This document shows positions 33,257 to 41,759 of a stretch of 64,000 nucleotides of DNA, one piece after another. Source of the stretch: an uncultured Clostridia bacterium. Lineage in GTDB: Bacteria > Bacillota > Clostridia > Christensenellales > Borkfalkiaceae. Made by a program: the position numbers and the translations under genes. The DNA lies in the NCBI GenBank assembly GCA_904374385.1, contig CAJFGA010000001.1, forward strand, positions 1 to 64,000. Reading direction: 5' to 3'. The stretch's first letter is position 1. Each line of letters starts with the position of its first letter. The notes beneath the pieces are model-generated. The model was not told the origin of the DNA. It saw nothing but the letters and a program-made list of their open reading frames with translations, and did no database searches.

Positions 33257-33742
33257 TCAAAGATCACTGTCTGTCTGCGCAGCGACCTTCATGCGCAAGA
33301 TCTTTTCACAGGCGGCGAAGGCATCCGCGACCTCGACGGCTTCGATGCACCCGTTTGCCGTACGGATGCGCAGCGACCCGGCGCGCACGTCGCGCGGATG
33401 CGCGCCCCCTTCCGCCGATACGATTTCCGCCAGCGGGATGCGCACATATTCCTTTTTCTTGTACTGATAGCAAAAGACAGCGTCCCCTTCGCGGTAAATA
33501 AGCGCCTGCGGCAGTTTTTTCAGTGCGGCATAGCGCACGAAACAATAGGCGCCGAAAAAGGCCGCGATGGCGCAGGCCGCAGTGCCGAGCACTATAAAAC
33601 CGACCCCCTGCGAAGCATTGACCGCCGCCGAAACCGCCGCGGCCGCCGCCAGGGCGAACAGCACGACGCCGCAGATGATATCCTGTTTAGCCGCGCCGCG
33701 TTTGACCGCGATGACTTCGCGCGATTCTGCCGATCCTGTCAT
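33257..33742 (-). CDS. Two-span membrane protein with PH-like C-terminal domain (paralogue 2)
   Basis: 161 residues from the ATG at 33742 (GAGGGG upstream); an upstream Met at 33811 lies in promoter sequence. After SREVIAVKRGAAKQD come two membrane spans (about 25-45, 50-72), a beta-rich region (LIYREGDAVFCYQYKKKEY onwards) and a final helix. It shares the VIAV[RK]R opening, topology and domain order with the 177-aa neighbour but lacks that protein's disordered tail. The two have separate promoters and are 155 bases apart. No catalytic residues are visible. Confidence 0.7.
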   Translation of the reverse strand: MTGSAESREVIAVKRGAAKQDIICGVVLFALAAAAAVSAAVNASQGVGFIVLGTAACAIAAFFGAYCFVRYAALKKLPQALIYREGDAVFCYQYKKKEYVRIPLAEIVSAEGGAHPRDVRAGSLRIRTANGCIEAVEVADAFAACEKILRMKVAAQTDSDL

Positions 33743-33773
33743 GGCAATCCCCTCTTTAAAGTTCTGTAACGTT

Positions 33774-33802
33774 ATTATAGCAGACGCCGCGGCAAAAAGC
33801 AA
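33774..33802 (-). promoter_or_regulatory. Predicted promoter of paralogue 2
   Basis: TTGCTT (33802-33797) and TATAAT (33779-33774) on the minus strand, 17 bases apart. The -35 lies within the trxA terminator stem. Confidence 0.5.
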
Positions 33803-33830
33803 GCGCCGCAATTTTGCGGCGCTTGCTTTT
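33794..33830. terminator. Terminator of the hisS-rseC-trxA operon
   Basis: A long perfect inverted repeat (AAAAGCAAGCGCCGCAA with its complement) is flanked by A-runs and T-runs. It starts 12 bases after the trxA stop codon. Confidence 0.85.
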
Positions 33831-33841
33831 TATTCAGATGT

Positions 33842-34156
33842 TCAGATGTTCTTGTCGATAAATTCTTTCATCGCTTCTTTGGGCGCAAAACCGACGTTTT
33901 TGCCCGCCACGGCGCCCTCTTTGAAGACCATGACGCACGGAATGCTCATTATGGAATATTCGCGCGCTAGGTCGGGGTTGTCGTCTACATTGATCTTGAC
34001 GAATTCTGCCTTCCCGTCGTACTCTTCCGACAGCTGATCCATTACGGGGCCGAGCATGCGGCAGGGGCCGCACCAATCCGCATAAAAGTCGACGACGAGC
34101 GTCTGTTTTGCCTCCATCGCGGCGCGGAAATCCGCGCCCTTAAACGTTTTGACCAT
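33842..34156 (-). CDS. trxA: Thioredoxin
   Basis: 104 residues. The redox site is the classic WCGPC in VVDFYADWCGPCRMLGPVM, and the cis-proline loop is SIPCVMVF. Known: it reduces cytoplasmic disulfides using thioredoxin reductase, which is not encoded here. The gene overlaps the RseC-like gene by 17 bases and follows hisS, so all three are one transcript. An extra Cys beside the cis-Pro (IPC) is a small departure from the usual IPT. Confidence 0.96.
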   Translation of the reverse strand: MVKTFKGADFRAAMEAKQTLVVDFYADWCGPCRMLGPVMDQLSEEYDGKAEFVKINVDDNPDLAREYSIMSIPCVMVFKEGAVAGKNVGFAPKEAMKEFIDKNI

Positions 34157-34592
34157 CTTGTTCTCCCTCCTCGGTAATTATATTTTCAGTATCGCATATT
34201 TTGACGACTTCCATACCGAAGCCGCGTGATCTTGCCAACAGTTTGTCTGCGGCGACTACGGCGGCAAAGCCGAGCAGCAGCCCCGCAAGGCACAATAGGA
34301 CGATCCAAATTTCCCGATCAAAACACAGTGCGCCGACCAGCACGCCTGCGCCCGCCAACAGCACGGGAATGATATAGACGATAAACGACGCGAGCGCGCG
34401 GTTGTCCTTTTCCGCCTTGACGATCACTTCGTCGCCCGCGCGCGCCCCGGCCGTATTGAGCGCTTTGACCTTCACGCGGCTCTTGCCCGCCTTAAAGGCG
34501 CATACTTTGCAGCTGTCGCATTCCGGCTTCTTTTCGATCTGCAGCACGGCGATCCTGCCCGCCGTTTTGACGACGACAGCGCGCTCCGTCAT
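34140..34592 (-). CDS. RseC/MucC-family membrane protein
   Basis: 150 residues. The N-terminal domain has the family pattern AVVVKTAGRIAVLQ with a Cys cluster CDSCKVCAF, then GDEVIVKAEKDNRALASF; two membrane spans (about 68-90, 95-115) and a cytoplasmic tail follow. Known: RseC proteins belong to the SoxR-reducing system in proteobacteria and often accompany Rnf complexes; in Bacillota the role is unclear. Linkage to thioredoxin here fits a redox function. Overlaps: 4 bases with hisS (ATGA) and 17 bases with trxA. Confidence 0.85.
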   Translation of the reverse strand: MTERAVVVKTAGRIAVLQIEKKPECDSCKVCAFKAGKSRVKVKALNTAGARAGDEVIVKAEKDNRALASFIVYIIPVLLAGAGVLVGALCFDREIWIVLLCLAGLLLGFAAVVAADKLLARSRGFGMEVVKICDTENIITEEGEQDGQNV

Positions 34593-35848
34593 AACAATTT
34601 TTCCTTCAAAAAGGAGACGACGTCCCCCACCTTTACGGTCAAAGAGGAAGAATCCGCCATATCTTTTATCGTATAGGCGCCGCTCTGCAGTTCGTTGGAA
34701 CCGATGACGACAACGTAACGCGCCCCCGTTTTGCCCGCATATTTGAACTGTGCCTTGACCGAACGCGATGCGTGGTCAAAATCGGCGGAGATACCCTCTC
34801 TGCGCAGCCGATCGCAGAGCAGGAAAGCGGCGTTCCGCCCCTCTTCGTCCAACCCGGCGATGTAGGCGCCGAGCGGCGCTTCTTCGGGGATGGTCTTACC
34901 CGTATTTTCGAGCACCAACAGCATCCTTTCGATGCCGCTGCCGAAGCCCACCGCGGGAACGGAGGGGCCGCCCAAATTTTCGATGAGCGTATCATAGCGG
35001 CCGCCGCCGAGCACCGTGCCCTGCGCGCCGATATCGGTGGATACAAATTCGAACACCGTTTTGGAATAATAGTCCAACCCGCGCACCAACTTGGGATTGA
35101 GCCGATACGTCACGCCGCATCCGTCGAGGATGCCCTTGAGCCGTTCAAAGTGTTCGCGGCACTCATCGCACAAAAAGTCGACCGTTTTCGGCGCGCCCGC
35201 ATTGATTTTCGAGCACGCCTCCTCTTTGCAGTCGAGAATGCGCAGAGGATTTTTATCGAAACGGGAACGGCAGGTTTCGCACATTTCGCTTAAATGCGGG
35301 CGAAAGTATTCGCGCAGCGCCTCATTGTACCGCGGACGGCAGTGTTTGCAGCCGATGCTGTTGAGGTTCAGTTCGACGTTTTCCACGCCGAGCGCCGCGA
35401 TATAGTCGCGCGCGAGCAGGATGACCTCCGCATCCGTTTCGGGCCCCTTTCCGCCGAAGATCTCCACACCGAACTGGTGATGTTCGCGCAGCCTGCCTGC
35501 CTGCGGGCGTTCATAGCGGAACACGGGCGTCAGATAATACATTTTTAAAGGCAGAACGCCGCCCGCCAATCCGTTTTCGATAAATGAACGGACGACGCCC
35601 GCCGTACCCTCGGGCTTTAAAGTGATGCTGCGCTCCCCTTTATCGAGGAAGGTATACATCTCTTTATTGACGATGTCGGTCGTATCGCCCACGCCGCGCA
35701 AAAAGAGTTCAGTATGCTCGAATACGGGCGTACGGATCTCTTTGAGGTTGTACAGCGCGGCGATGCGCCTTGCGGTGTTCTCGACGAAGTGCCATTTGTA
35801 CGCTTCGGCGGGCAATACGTCTTTCGTTCCCTTAGGGATGTTGATCAT
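34589..35848 (-). CDS. hisS: Histidyl-tRNA synthetase
   Basis: 419 residues. The class II motifs are seen: PKGTKDVLPAEAYKW at the N-terminus, motif 2 PVFRYERPQAGRLREHHQFG, the histidine-specific loops GLDYYSKTVFEF and the motif 3 GFGSGIERMLLVL, and a C-terminal anticodon-binding domain. Known: it charges tRNA-His. The start follows AAGGAG by 5 bases. There is no T-box leader: the gap to hslU is only 61 bases. It may be transcribed by read-through from the heat-shock operon upstream. Confidence 0.97.
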   Translation of the reverse strand: MINIPKGTKDVLPAEAYKWHFVENTARRIAALYNLKEIRTPVFEHTELFLRGVGDTTDIVNKEMYTFLDKGERSITLKPEGTAGVVRSFIENGLAGGVLPLKMYYLTPVFRYERPQAGRLREHHQFGVEIFGGKGPETDAEVILLARDYIAALGVENVELNLNSIGCKHCRPRYNEALREYFRPHLSEMCETCRSRFDKNPLRILDCKEEACSKINAGAPKTVDFLCDECREHFERLKGILDGCGVTYRLNPKLVRGLDYYSKTVFEFVSTDIGAQGTVLGGGRYDTLIENLGGPSVPAVGFGSGIERMLLVLENTGKTIPEEAPLGAYIAGLDEEGRNAAFLLCDRLRREGISADFDHASRSVKAQFKYAGKTGARYVVVIGSNELQSGAYTIKDMADSSSLTVKVGDVVSFLKEKLL

Positions 35849-35909
35849 AAAAACTCCTTACATGCACACGCAATTTTTCCAAGGGCGCCGCCGTTTCTGC
35901 GGCTCCGTG

Positions 35910-37220
35910 TCACAAAACATATTTTTTGAGGTCTCTGTTCCTGATCATCTTTTCAAGATGCTCGTCGACATATTTTTTGTCGATGGTCACTTCCACCGTC
36001 GGATAGTCGCCGCCGGCATTGAAAGATATATCCTCCAAAAGATATTCCATGACCGTGTGCAGACGGCGCGCGCCGATATCTTCGCTGGTCGCGTTCATGT
36101 CGGCAGAGATCTGCGCGATCTCTTCAATGGCATCGTCTGTAAATTTCAGGTCGATATTATCAACGCTCAAAAGTTTGCCGTACTGCGAGGTGATCGCATT
36201 CTGCGGCTGGGTCAAAATTTTCACAAAATCTTCCTTGGTCAGGCTTTCCAGCTCTACGTTGATGGGGAAGCGCCCCTGCAATTCGGGGATCAGATCTTCC
36301 ACTTTGGAAATATGGAAAGCGCCCGCCGCAATAAACAGAATAAAGTCTGTTTTGACCGCGCCGTATTTGGTCATGACCGTGCATCCTTCGACGATGGGCA
36401 AAATATCCCGCTGCACGCCCTCGCGCGACACGTCTGCGCCGCCCTGATTGGCCTTGCCGGCGATTTTGTCGATCTCGTCGATAAAGATGATGCCCTGCTC
36501 TTCCGCGCGGGAAAGGGCTTCCGTCGTCACGCTGTCGTCGTCGATGAGTTTTTCCGATTCTTCATTAATAATCTGCTGCATCGCCTGGCGGACGGACATC
36601 TTGCGGCGCTTTTTCTTTTTGGGAAGCATATCGCCGAAGATGGAACCGATGTTGATCTCCGCGCCGCCCGGCACGATCTCCATGCTCTTGGGCGCGTCTA
36701 TGACCTCTATTTCTATCTGCGTATCGTTGAATTTGCCCGCGCGCAGATCTTCGAGCAGTTTTGCGTCGAAAACTTCCTTCGCCAATTCGCCCCGCTCCGA
36801 TTTTTTCATTTCGGAAAGGATAGAAACGATCTTCTTTTCGGCGACGCCTTCCGCCTTAACGGCGACCTCCTTCATCTTTTCCTCTTTGACGAGGCGGATC
36901 GAGCATTCGACGAGGTCGCGGATCATGCTCTCCACGTCGCGCCCCACATAACCGACCTCGGTATACTTGGTCGCCTCCACTTTGATGAAGGGCGCTTTTA
37001 CGAGCTTGGCGAGCCGCCTTGCGATCTCCGTTTTGCCGACGCCCGTAGGCCCCTTCATGATGATGTTTTTGGGCGTGATCTCTTCGCGGTCTGCCTCGGA
37101 AAGCCTGCTCCTCCTGTAACGGTTGCGCAGGGCGATCGCGACGGCGCGCTTCGCCTTATCCTGCCCGATGATGTATTTATCCAATTCATTCACGATCTGT
37201 TTGGGTGAAAGCTGATTCAT
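35910..37220 (-). CDS. hslU: ATP-dependent protease ATPase subunit HslU (ClpY)
   Basis: 436 residues from the ATG at 37220, with GGAGG 8 bases upstream; an in-frame GTG three codons earlier overlaps that site. Walker A is GPTGVGKTE, the pore loop contains GYVG, Walker B is IIFIDEIDKI, and the C-terminus ends in the docking tail LKKYVL. The I-domain (about 110-230) is present. Known: HslU unfolds substrates and feeds them to HslV. It is the third gene of the trmFO-hslV-hslU unit under the CIRCE-containing promoter. Confidence 0.97.
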   Translation of the reverse strand: MNQLSPKQIVNELDKYIIGQDKAKRAVAIALRNRYRRSRLSEADREEITPKNIIMKGPTGVGKTEIARRLAKLVKAPFIKVEATKYTEVGYVGRDVESMIRDLVECSIRLVKEEKMKEVAVKAEGVAEKKIVSILSEMKKSERGELAKEVFDAKLLEDLRAGKFNDTQIEIEVIDAPKSMEIVPGGAEINIGSIFGDMLPKKKKRRKMSVRQAMQQIINEESEKLIDDDSVTTEALSRAEEQGIIFIDEIDKIAGKANQGGADVSREGVQRDILPIVEGCTVMTKYGAVKTDFILFIAAGAFHISKVEDLIPELQGRFPINVELESLTKEDFVKILTQPQNAITSQYGKLLSVDNIDLKFTDDAIEEIAQISADMNATSEDIGARRLHTVMEYLLEDISFNAGGDYPTVEVTIDKKYVDEHLEKMIRNRDLKKYVL

Positions 37221-37240
37221 ATATTGCACCTCCCGCGCGT

Positions 37241-37774
37241 TTACACGACCTCGACCGTGATATGGTCGTTCGTATATACGCAGATCTCGCTCGCTATTTT
37301 GAGCGCTTTATAAGCGATCTCCTCGGCGGAGTCGTTCGTTTCCTTTGCGAGGGCGCGCGCAGCCGCAAGCGCATAGTTGCCGCCGCTGCCGATCGCGCAG
37401 ACGCCGCCGTCCGGCTCGATGACCTCGCCGCCGCCGTTGATGACCAAAAGCAGATCTTTGTCCGCCACGATCATCATCGCCTCCAGTTTCCTCGCACGGT
37501 CTGTGCGCCAAAGTTCGGCAAGCTCCACAGCGGAACGCATGAGATTCCCCGAAAATTTGTTCAGCATTCCCTCAAACCTTTCGGAGAGAGAGAACGCGTC
37601 GGAAACGCTTCCCGCAAAGCCCAAAATAACTTTTCCGTCGTAAATGCGGCGCACCTTGACCGCATTGCTCTTGAACACGACCGATTCGCCCATAGTGACC
37701 TGTCCGTCGCCGGCGATCGCCGTTTTGCCGTCCTTTTTGACGGCACATATCGTTGTACCCCTGAATTCAGGCAT
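37241..37774 (-). CDS. hslV: ATP-dependent protease peptidase subunit HslV (ClpQ)
   Basis: 177 residues. The catalytic N-terminal threonine follows a short propeptide: MPEFRG then [10 protein letters not shown], so T7 should become the nucleophile after processing. The proteasome-like GDGQVTMG and [14 protein letters not shown] segments are present. Known: HslV forms a dodecamer capped by HslU. In Bacillus the equivalent uses an N-terminal serine; here it is Thr, as in E. coli. It lies 20 bases upstream of hslU. Confidence 0.97.
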   Translation of the reverse strand: MPEFRGTTICAVKKDGKTAIAGDGQVTMGESVVFKSNAVKVRRIYDGKVILGFAGSVSDAFSLSERFEGMLNKFSGNLMRSAVELAELWRTDRARKLEAMMIVADKDLLLVINGGGEVIEPDGGVCAIGSGGNYALAAARALAKETNDSAEEIAYKALKIASEICVYTNDHITVEVV

Positions 37775-37789
37775 GATCTTTTCTCCTTT

Positions 37790-39121
37790 TTATATTTCTT
37801 GCTCCGCAAAAGCGCTCGCCGCATATTCTTTGAGCTCTTCCGCGACCTGTAAAGCCCGCTCCGCGAGCATGCGCTTTTTGAGCGCCTTGTCGCGCACTTC
37901 CTGCCCGAGCGGGCGCAGAATGCCGTAATTGGCGTTCATCGGCTGAAAATCTTCGTTCGGCGAAGAAACATGCAGCGCCAACGCTCCGATGACCGTGCGC
38001 GCATCCGCGGGCAGAGGATCTTTTCCGCACAATTTCAGCGCACAGTTCGCCGCCGCCCAAATGCCGCTCGCGGCGCTCTCCACATACCCCTCGACGCCCG
38101 TCATCTGCCCCGCAAAAAAAACATGCCCGTTCTCACGCCACGAAAGATCCGCCCGCAAAATACGGGGGGAATGGAGAAAGGTATTGCGGTGCATGACGCC
38201 GTAGCGCAGAAATTCAGCGTTTTTCAGCGCCGGGATCATGGAAAACACTCTTTTTTGTTCGGGGAATTTCAGGTTGGTTTGGCATCCTACGAGGTTGTAT
38301 GCCGTGCCCTCGCAATTTTCCTTGCGAAGCTGCAACACCGCATACGGGCGTTTGCCGTTCTCGTCGTACAGTCCGACAGGCTTGAACGTGCCGAATCGGA
38401 GGGTATCACGCCCCCGCGACGCCATGATTTCGACGGGCATACAGCCTTCAAACACGTCGCGCTTTTCAAAATCCCGGGCAATGACCCGTTCCGCCGAAAG
38501 GAGAGCGTCTACGAACGCCTCATATTCTTCCCTGTTCATCGGGCAATTGACATAATCGCCGCTCCCCTTGCCGTAGCGGTCGGCGGTGAACGTCTTTGCA
38601 TAGTCGATGCTCGACGCGGATACGATAGGCGCAGCCGCATCATAAAAAAACAGGTTGCCGCCGAAACGTTCGGCAAGTTTTGCAGCGAACCTTTCCCCGG
38701 TCAACGGGCCGGTGGCCACGATGCAGGGAGATTCGGGAATTTCCTCTTCCTCCGCGGAAACGAACGAGATGTTCGGCATGCCGCGCAGCTTTTGCGTGAC
38801 ATATGCGGCAAAGGCGTGCCGGTCTACGGCGAGAGCGCCCCCCGCCGGGACGCGGGTCGCCGCCGCCGCTTCCATCGTCACGGAGCCCAAAATCCGCATT
38901 TCTTCCTTTAAAAGCCCGCATGCGTTGCCGTATACGTCGTCACTCTTCAAGGAATTGCTGCACACGAGTTCGCAGAAATTTTGATCTGCATGGGCGGGTG
39001 TAAACCGTTGGGGCTTCATGTCGACGAGGGTGACCGCAAAGCCGTGCGATGCCAAATAGTGCGCCGCCTCGCAGCCCGCGAGCCCCGCGCCGATCACTTT
39101 AACGCCTTGTTGCCCCTTCAA
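37790..39121 (-). CDS. trmFO: tRNA uracil-54 C5-methyltransferase, folate/FAD-dependent (TrmFO)
   Basis: 443 residues from a TTG at 39121; GGAGG lies 8 bases upstream and no ATG is available. FAD-binding VIGAGLAGCEAA is followed by VDMKPQ and the family segments FCELVCSNSLKSDD and YGNACGLLKEEM. Later come ASRGRDTLRFGTFKPVGL and GQMTGVEGYVESAASG. Known: it makes ribothymidine at position 54 of tRNAs from methylene-tetrahydrofolate and FADH2, the Bacillota alternative to TrmA. It is the first gene of the CIRCE-controlled operon with hslV and hslU. Confidence 0.96.
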   Translation of the reverse strand: MKGQQGVKVIGAGLAGCEAAHYLASHGFAVTLVDMKPQRFTPAHADQNFCELVCSNSLKSDDVYGNACGLLKEEMRILGSVTMEAAAATRVPAGGALAVDRHAFAAYVTQKLRGMPNISFVSAEEEEIPESPCIVATGPLTGERFAAKLAERFGGNLFFYDAAAPIVSASSIDYAKTFTADRYGKGSGDYVNCPMNREEYEAFVDALLSAERVIARDFEKRDVFEGCMPVEIMASRGRDTLRFGTFKPVGLYDENGKRPYAVLQLRKENCEGTAYNLVGCQTNLKFPEQKRVFSMIPALKNAEFLRYGVMHRNTFLHSPRILRADLSWRENGHVFFAGQMTGVEGYVESAASGIWAAANCALKLCGKDPLPADARTVIGALALHVSSPNEDFQPMNANYGILRPLGQEVRDKALKKRMLAERALQVAEELKEYAASAFAEQEI

Positions 39122-39165
39122 GCTCCCTTCCTCCAAAAAAAGTTGGCACTGTCATTTGCCGATTG

Positions 39166-39192
39166 TCAGCACTCTTTAATTATGAGTGCTAA
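39166..39192 (-). promoter_or_regulatory. CIRCE operator (HrcA binding site) upstream of trmFO-hslV-hslU
   Basis: TCAGCACTC-N9-GAGTGCTAA differs from the canonical TTAGCACTC-N9-GAGTGCTAA by one base. It begins at about the predicted transcription start, downstream of a perfect promoter, which is the usual CIRCE position. Known: HrcA binds CIRCE and represses groESL and dnaK operons until heat shock. Confidence 0.9.
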
Positions 39193-39196
39193 ATTT

Positions 39197-39225
39197 ATTA
39201 TATCCCTTCTTTTTGCACCTGTCAA
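39197..39225 (-). promoter_or_regulatory. Consensus sigma-A promoter of trmFO-hslV-hslU
   Basis: TTGACA (39225-39220), 17 bases, TATAAT (39202-39197) on the minus strand: a perfect match. The CIRCE element overlaps the start site. Confidence 0.9.
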
Positions 39226-39292
39226 GGGATTTATAAACATTTTTTGCGCACAAACACAAAAAGCTTGTGAAAACCTCTTTCACAGAATGGCG

Positions 39293-41617
39293 TTACTGCC
39301 CGTCTGCGGCGCCTTCCTGCGGCTTTTGCGGGGCGGAAGGCTCTTCTTTTTCGATATAATCGCAGGAAGAGCATTTGATCTGCTTTCCCTTTTTGACGAG
39401 ATATTTGCCGCATTGGGGGCACTTGCCGCCCGTGGGCAGATCCCAGCTCATGAACTTGCAGGCAGGATACCTCGAACAGCTGTAATAAACTTTGCCCGCC
39501 TTGCTCTTCAGCCTTTCGGTAGGCGCGCCGCATACGGGGCAGGTGCCTGCCAATTCAGAAATGCGTTTGTTGGTGCCGCACTTGATGCAATTGAGATATT
39601 TGCCGTATTTGCCCGTGCGATAAATCATTTTTTCCCCGCACTTGGGGCAGGGAATATCCGATACTTCGCTTTCATAAGGAAGAATGGTCGAACATTCCGG
39701 ATAATTGGGACATGCGAGGAATTTACCGTATTTGCCGCTTTTGACCACCATGTTGGCGCCGCACTTGGGGCATTTGGTTTCGGATATTTCCGCCCCCTCG
39801 CTCTTGATGTTGGAACAGGCGGGATAGTTGGAACAGGCGAGATAGCTGCCGTAGCGGCCCGTCTTTCTGACCATCGGATGCCCGCACTTTTCGCAGAGGA
39901 TATCGGTCGGTTCGGCGCCGTCATTGGCCGCAAAAACGAGTTTTTCTGCAAAAGGCGGATAGAAATCGGCGATGATCTTGTGCCAATCTTCCCCGCCGTC
40001 CTCGATGTGGTCGAGCTGATCCTCCATTTTCGCCGTGAATCCGACATCCATGATGTCGGTAAAATATTTCATCAATAGATCGGTGATTTGATAGGCGACC
40101 TCGGTAGGGACCATATATTTGCCGTCTTTGGTCACATATTTGCGGCGGTTCAGCACGGAAATGATGGATGCATATGTGGAGGGACGGCCGATGCCCTTAT
40201 CTTCCATCGCTTTGACGAGGGATGCATCCGTGTAGCGGAGCGGCGGCTTTGTGAATTTCTGCTCGGGCAGCAGGCGCACGAGGTCGACCTCTTCCCCTTC
40301 CTTTAAATCGGGCAAAAGTTTGCTCGTTTCCGCTTCGTCGTCCTCCTTTTTGGAAACTTCCTGGTAGACGGCGGTAAAGCCGGCAAATTGCAGCGTTTTG
40401 CCGCTCGCTTTAAAGGTATAGCCGCTGTTGTCGATTTTGATCTGCACGCTGTTGTAGATCGCTTCGCTCATCTGCGAGGCGATAAAGCGCTCATAAATGA
40501 TTTTATATACGTTATAATGCTTTTTATCCAAAACACCCTTCATGCTTTCGGGAGTGCGGGTGATATCGATCGGGCGGATACATTCGTGCGCATCCTGCGC
40601 ATCCTTCTTGGATTTATAAAAATTGGGCTTTGCCGGTACATATTCCTTGCCGTACTTTTCCGCAATGTACCCGCGCGCGCGTTCCTGCGCCTCGGCGGAA
40701 ACGCGCACCGAATCGGTACGGATATAGGTGACGAGTGCGATATGCCCTTCCTGTTCGGTATCGACGCCCTCATAGAGATGCTGCGCGACGAGCATGACCT
40801 CGGGCGAGGTCATGCCGAATTTATTGGACGCATCCTGCTGGAGGGTAGACGTGGTAAAGGGAGCGGGAGCATGCGACTTCGTGACGCTTTTTTTGACTTC
40901 TTTGACGGTATACGGCTTGCCGTCTATGGCGGCAAGGAGGGCGTCCGTCTCCTCTTTATTGGAGGGCTTATATTTTTTCCCGCCCTTTTCGGAGAGAAGT
41001 GCCTTAAACGGCGCATACGCCTTGGGACGATCCTGCAGTTCCGCATTGACGTTCCAATACTCTTCGGGTACGAACGCCTGAATTTCGCGCTCGCGGTCTA
41101 CGATGAGGCGAAGCGCCACCGACTGCACGCGGCCTGCCGACAGCCCCGAACGGATGCGTTTACAGAGCAAGGGCGACAGCTTATAGCCCACCAACCGATC
41201 CAAAACGCGGCGCGCCTGCTGCGCGTCGACGAGGTTGTAATCGATCTCGCGCGGGTGCTGCAACGCGTTCGTGACGGCGGCGGGGGAAATTTCGTTGAAC
41301 TCGATGCGATTTTTGCCGTCTTTGAGCTTCAATACATTTTTCAAATGCCAAGAAATCGCCTCCCCTTCCCGATCGGGGTCGGTCGCAAGATAGACATTGT
41401 CCGCTTTCGTAGCCTCGTCAGTGAGCCGCTTGATGACCGCCTTCTTATCAGGAGTGATGACGTAAGTCGGCTCGAAGTTATTGGCGATATCGACCCCCAA
41501 ACGTTTTTCGGGAAGGTCGCGCACATGCCCGCCGGAAGCATCCACTTTATACTTCCCTTTTAAATATTTTGAAATCGTTTTCGCCTTGGAAGGCGATTCG
41601 ACAATGATCAAATCCAT
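39293..41617 (-). CDS. topA: DNA topoisomerase I
   Basis: 774 residues from the ATG at 41617 (AAGGAG upstream). The TOPRIM start is MDLIIVESPSKAKTISKYL, the metal site DPDREGEAISWHL, and the catalytic tyrosine region LVTYIRTDSVRVS. The C-terminus has an unusually complete series of five Cys4 zinc ribbons, starting at CEKCGHPM, CPKCGANM, CPKCGEKM, CPVCGAPT and CPQCGKYL; only three are common. Known: a type IA enzyme that relaxes negative supercoils. dprA lies upstream in the same order as in Bacillus. Confidence 0.97.
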   Translation of the reverse strand: MDLIIVESPSKAKTISKYLKGKYKVDASGGHVRDLPEKRLGVDIANNFEPTYVITPDKKAVIKRLTDEATKADNVYLATDPDREGEAISWHLKNVLKLKDGKNRIEFNEISPAAVTNALQHPREIDYNLVDAQQARRVLDRLVGYKLSPLLCKRIRSGLSAGRVQSVALRLIVDREREIQAFVPEEYWNVNAELQDRPKAYAPFKALLSEKGGKKYKPSNKEETDALLAAIDGKPYTVKEVKKSVTKSHAPAPFTTSTLQQDASNKFGMTSPEVMLVAQHLYEGVDTEQEGHIALVTYIRTDSVRVSAEAQERARGYIAEKYGKEYVPAKPNFYKSKKDAQDAHECIRPIDITRTPESMKGVLDKKHYNVYKIIYERFIASQMSEAIYNSVQIKIDNSGYTFKASGKTLQFAGFTAVYQEVSKKEDDEAETSKLLPDLKEGEEVDLVRLLPEQKFTKPPLRYTDASLVKAMEDKGIGRPSTYASIISVLNRRKYVTKDGKYMVPTEVAYQITDLLMKYFTDIMDVGFTAKMEDQLDHIEDGGEDWHKIIADFYPPFAEKLVFAANDGAEPTDILCEKCGHPMVRKTGRYGSYLACSNYPACSNIKSEGAEISETKCPKCGANMVVKSGKYGKFLACPNYPECSTILPYESEVSDIPCPKCGEKMIYRTGKYGKYLNCIKCGTNKRISELAGTCPVCGAPTERLKSKAGKVYYSCSRYPACKFMSWDLPTGGKCPQCGKYLVKKGKQIKCSSCDYIEKEEPSAPQKPQEGAADGQ

Positions 41618-41759
41618 AGAATAAAATTCTCCTTCGCGCCGACCGTACATTCCCTGCCGGCTTGATTTTGGGAGGCTTGCGCGGCAACCCGCTGCATGAT
41701 ACGCGATCTGCCGCCCTTCCTGTTTTCGGATTTCCCCTGCAGCAAAAACTTTGCGGTCC

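Noticed and set aside
35622-37208. 528-codon plus-strand open frame antisense to hisS and hslU
   Set aside because: Both minus-strand genes are full-length with catalytic motifs; the antisense frame is a compositional shadow.
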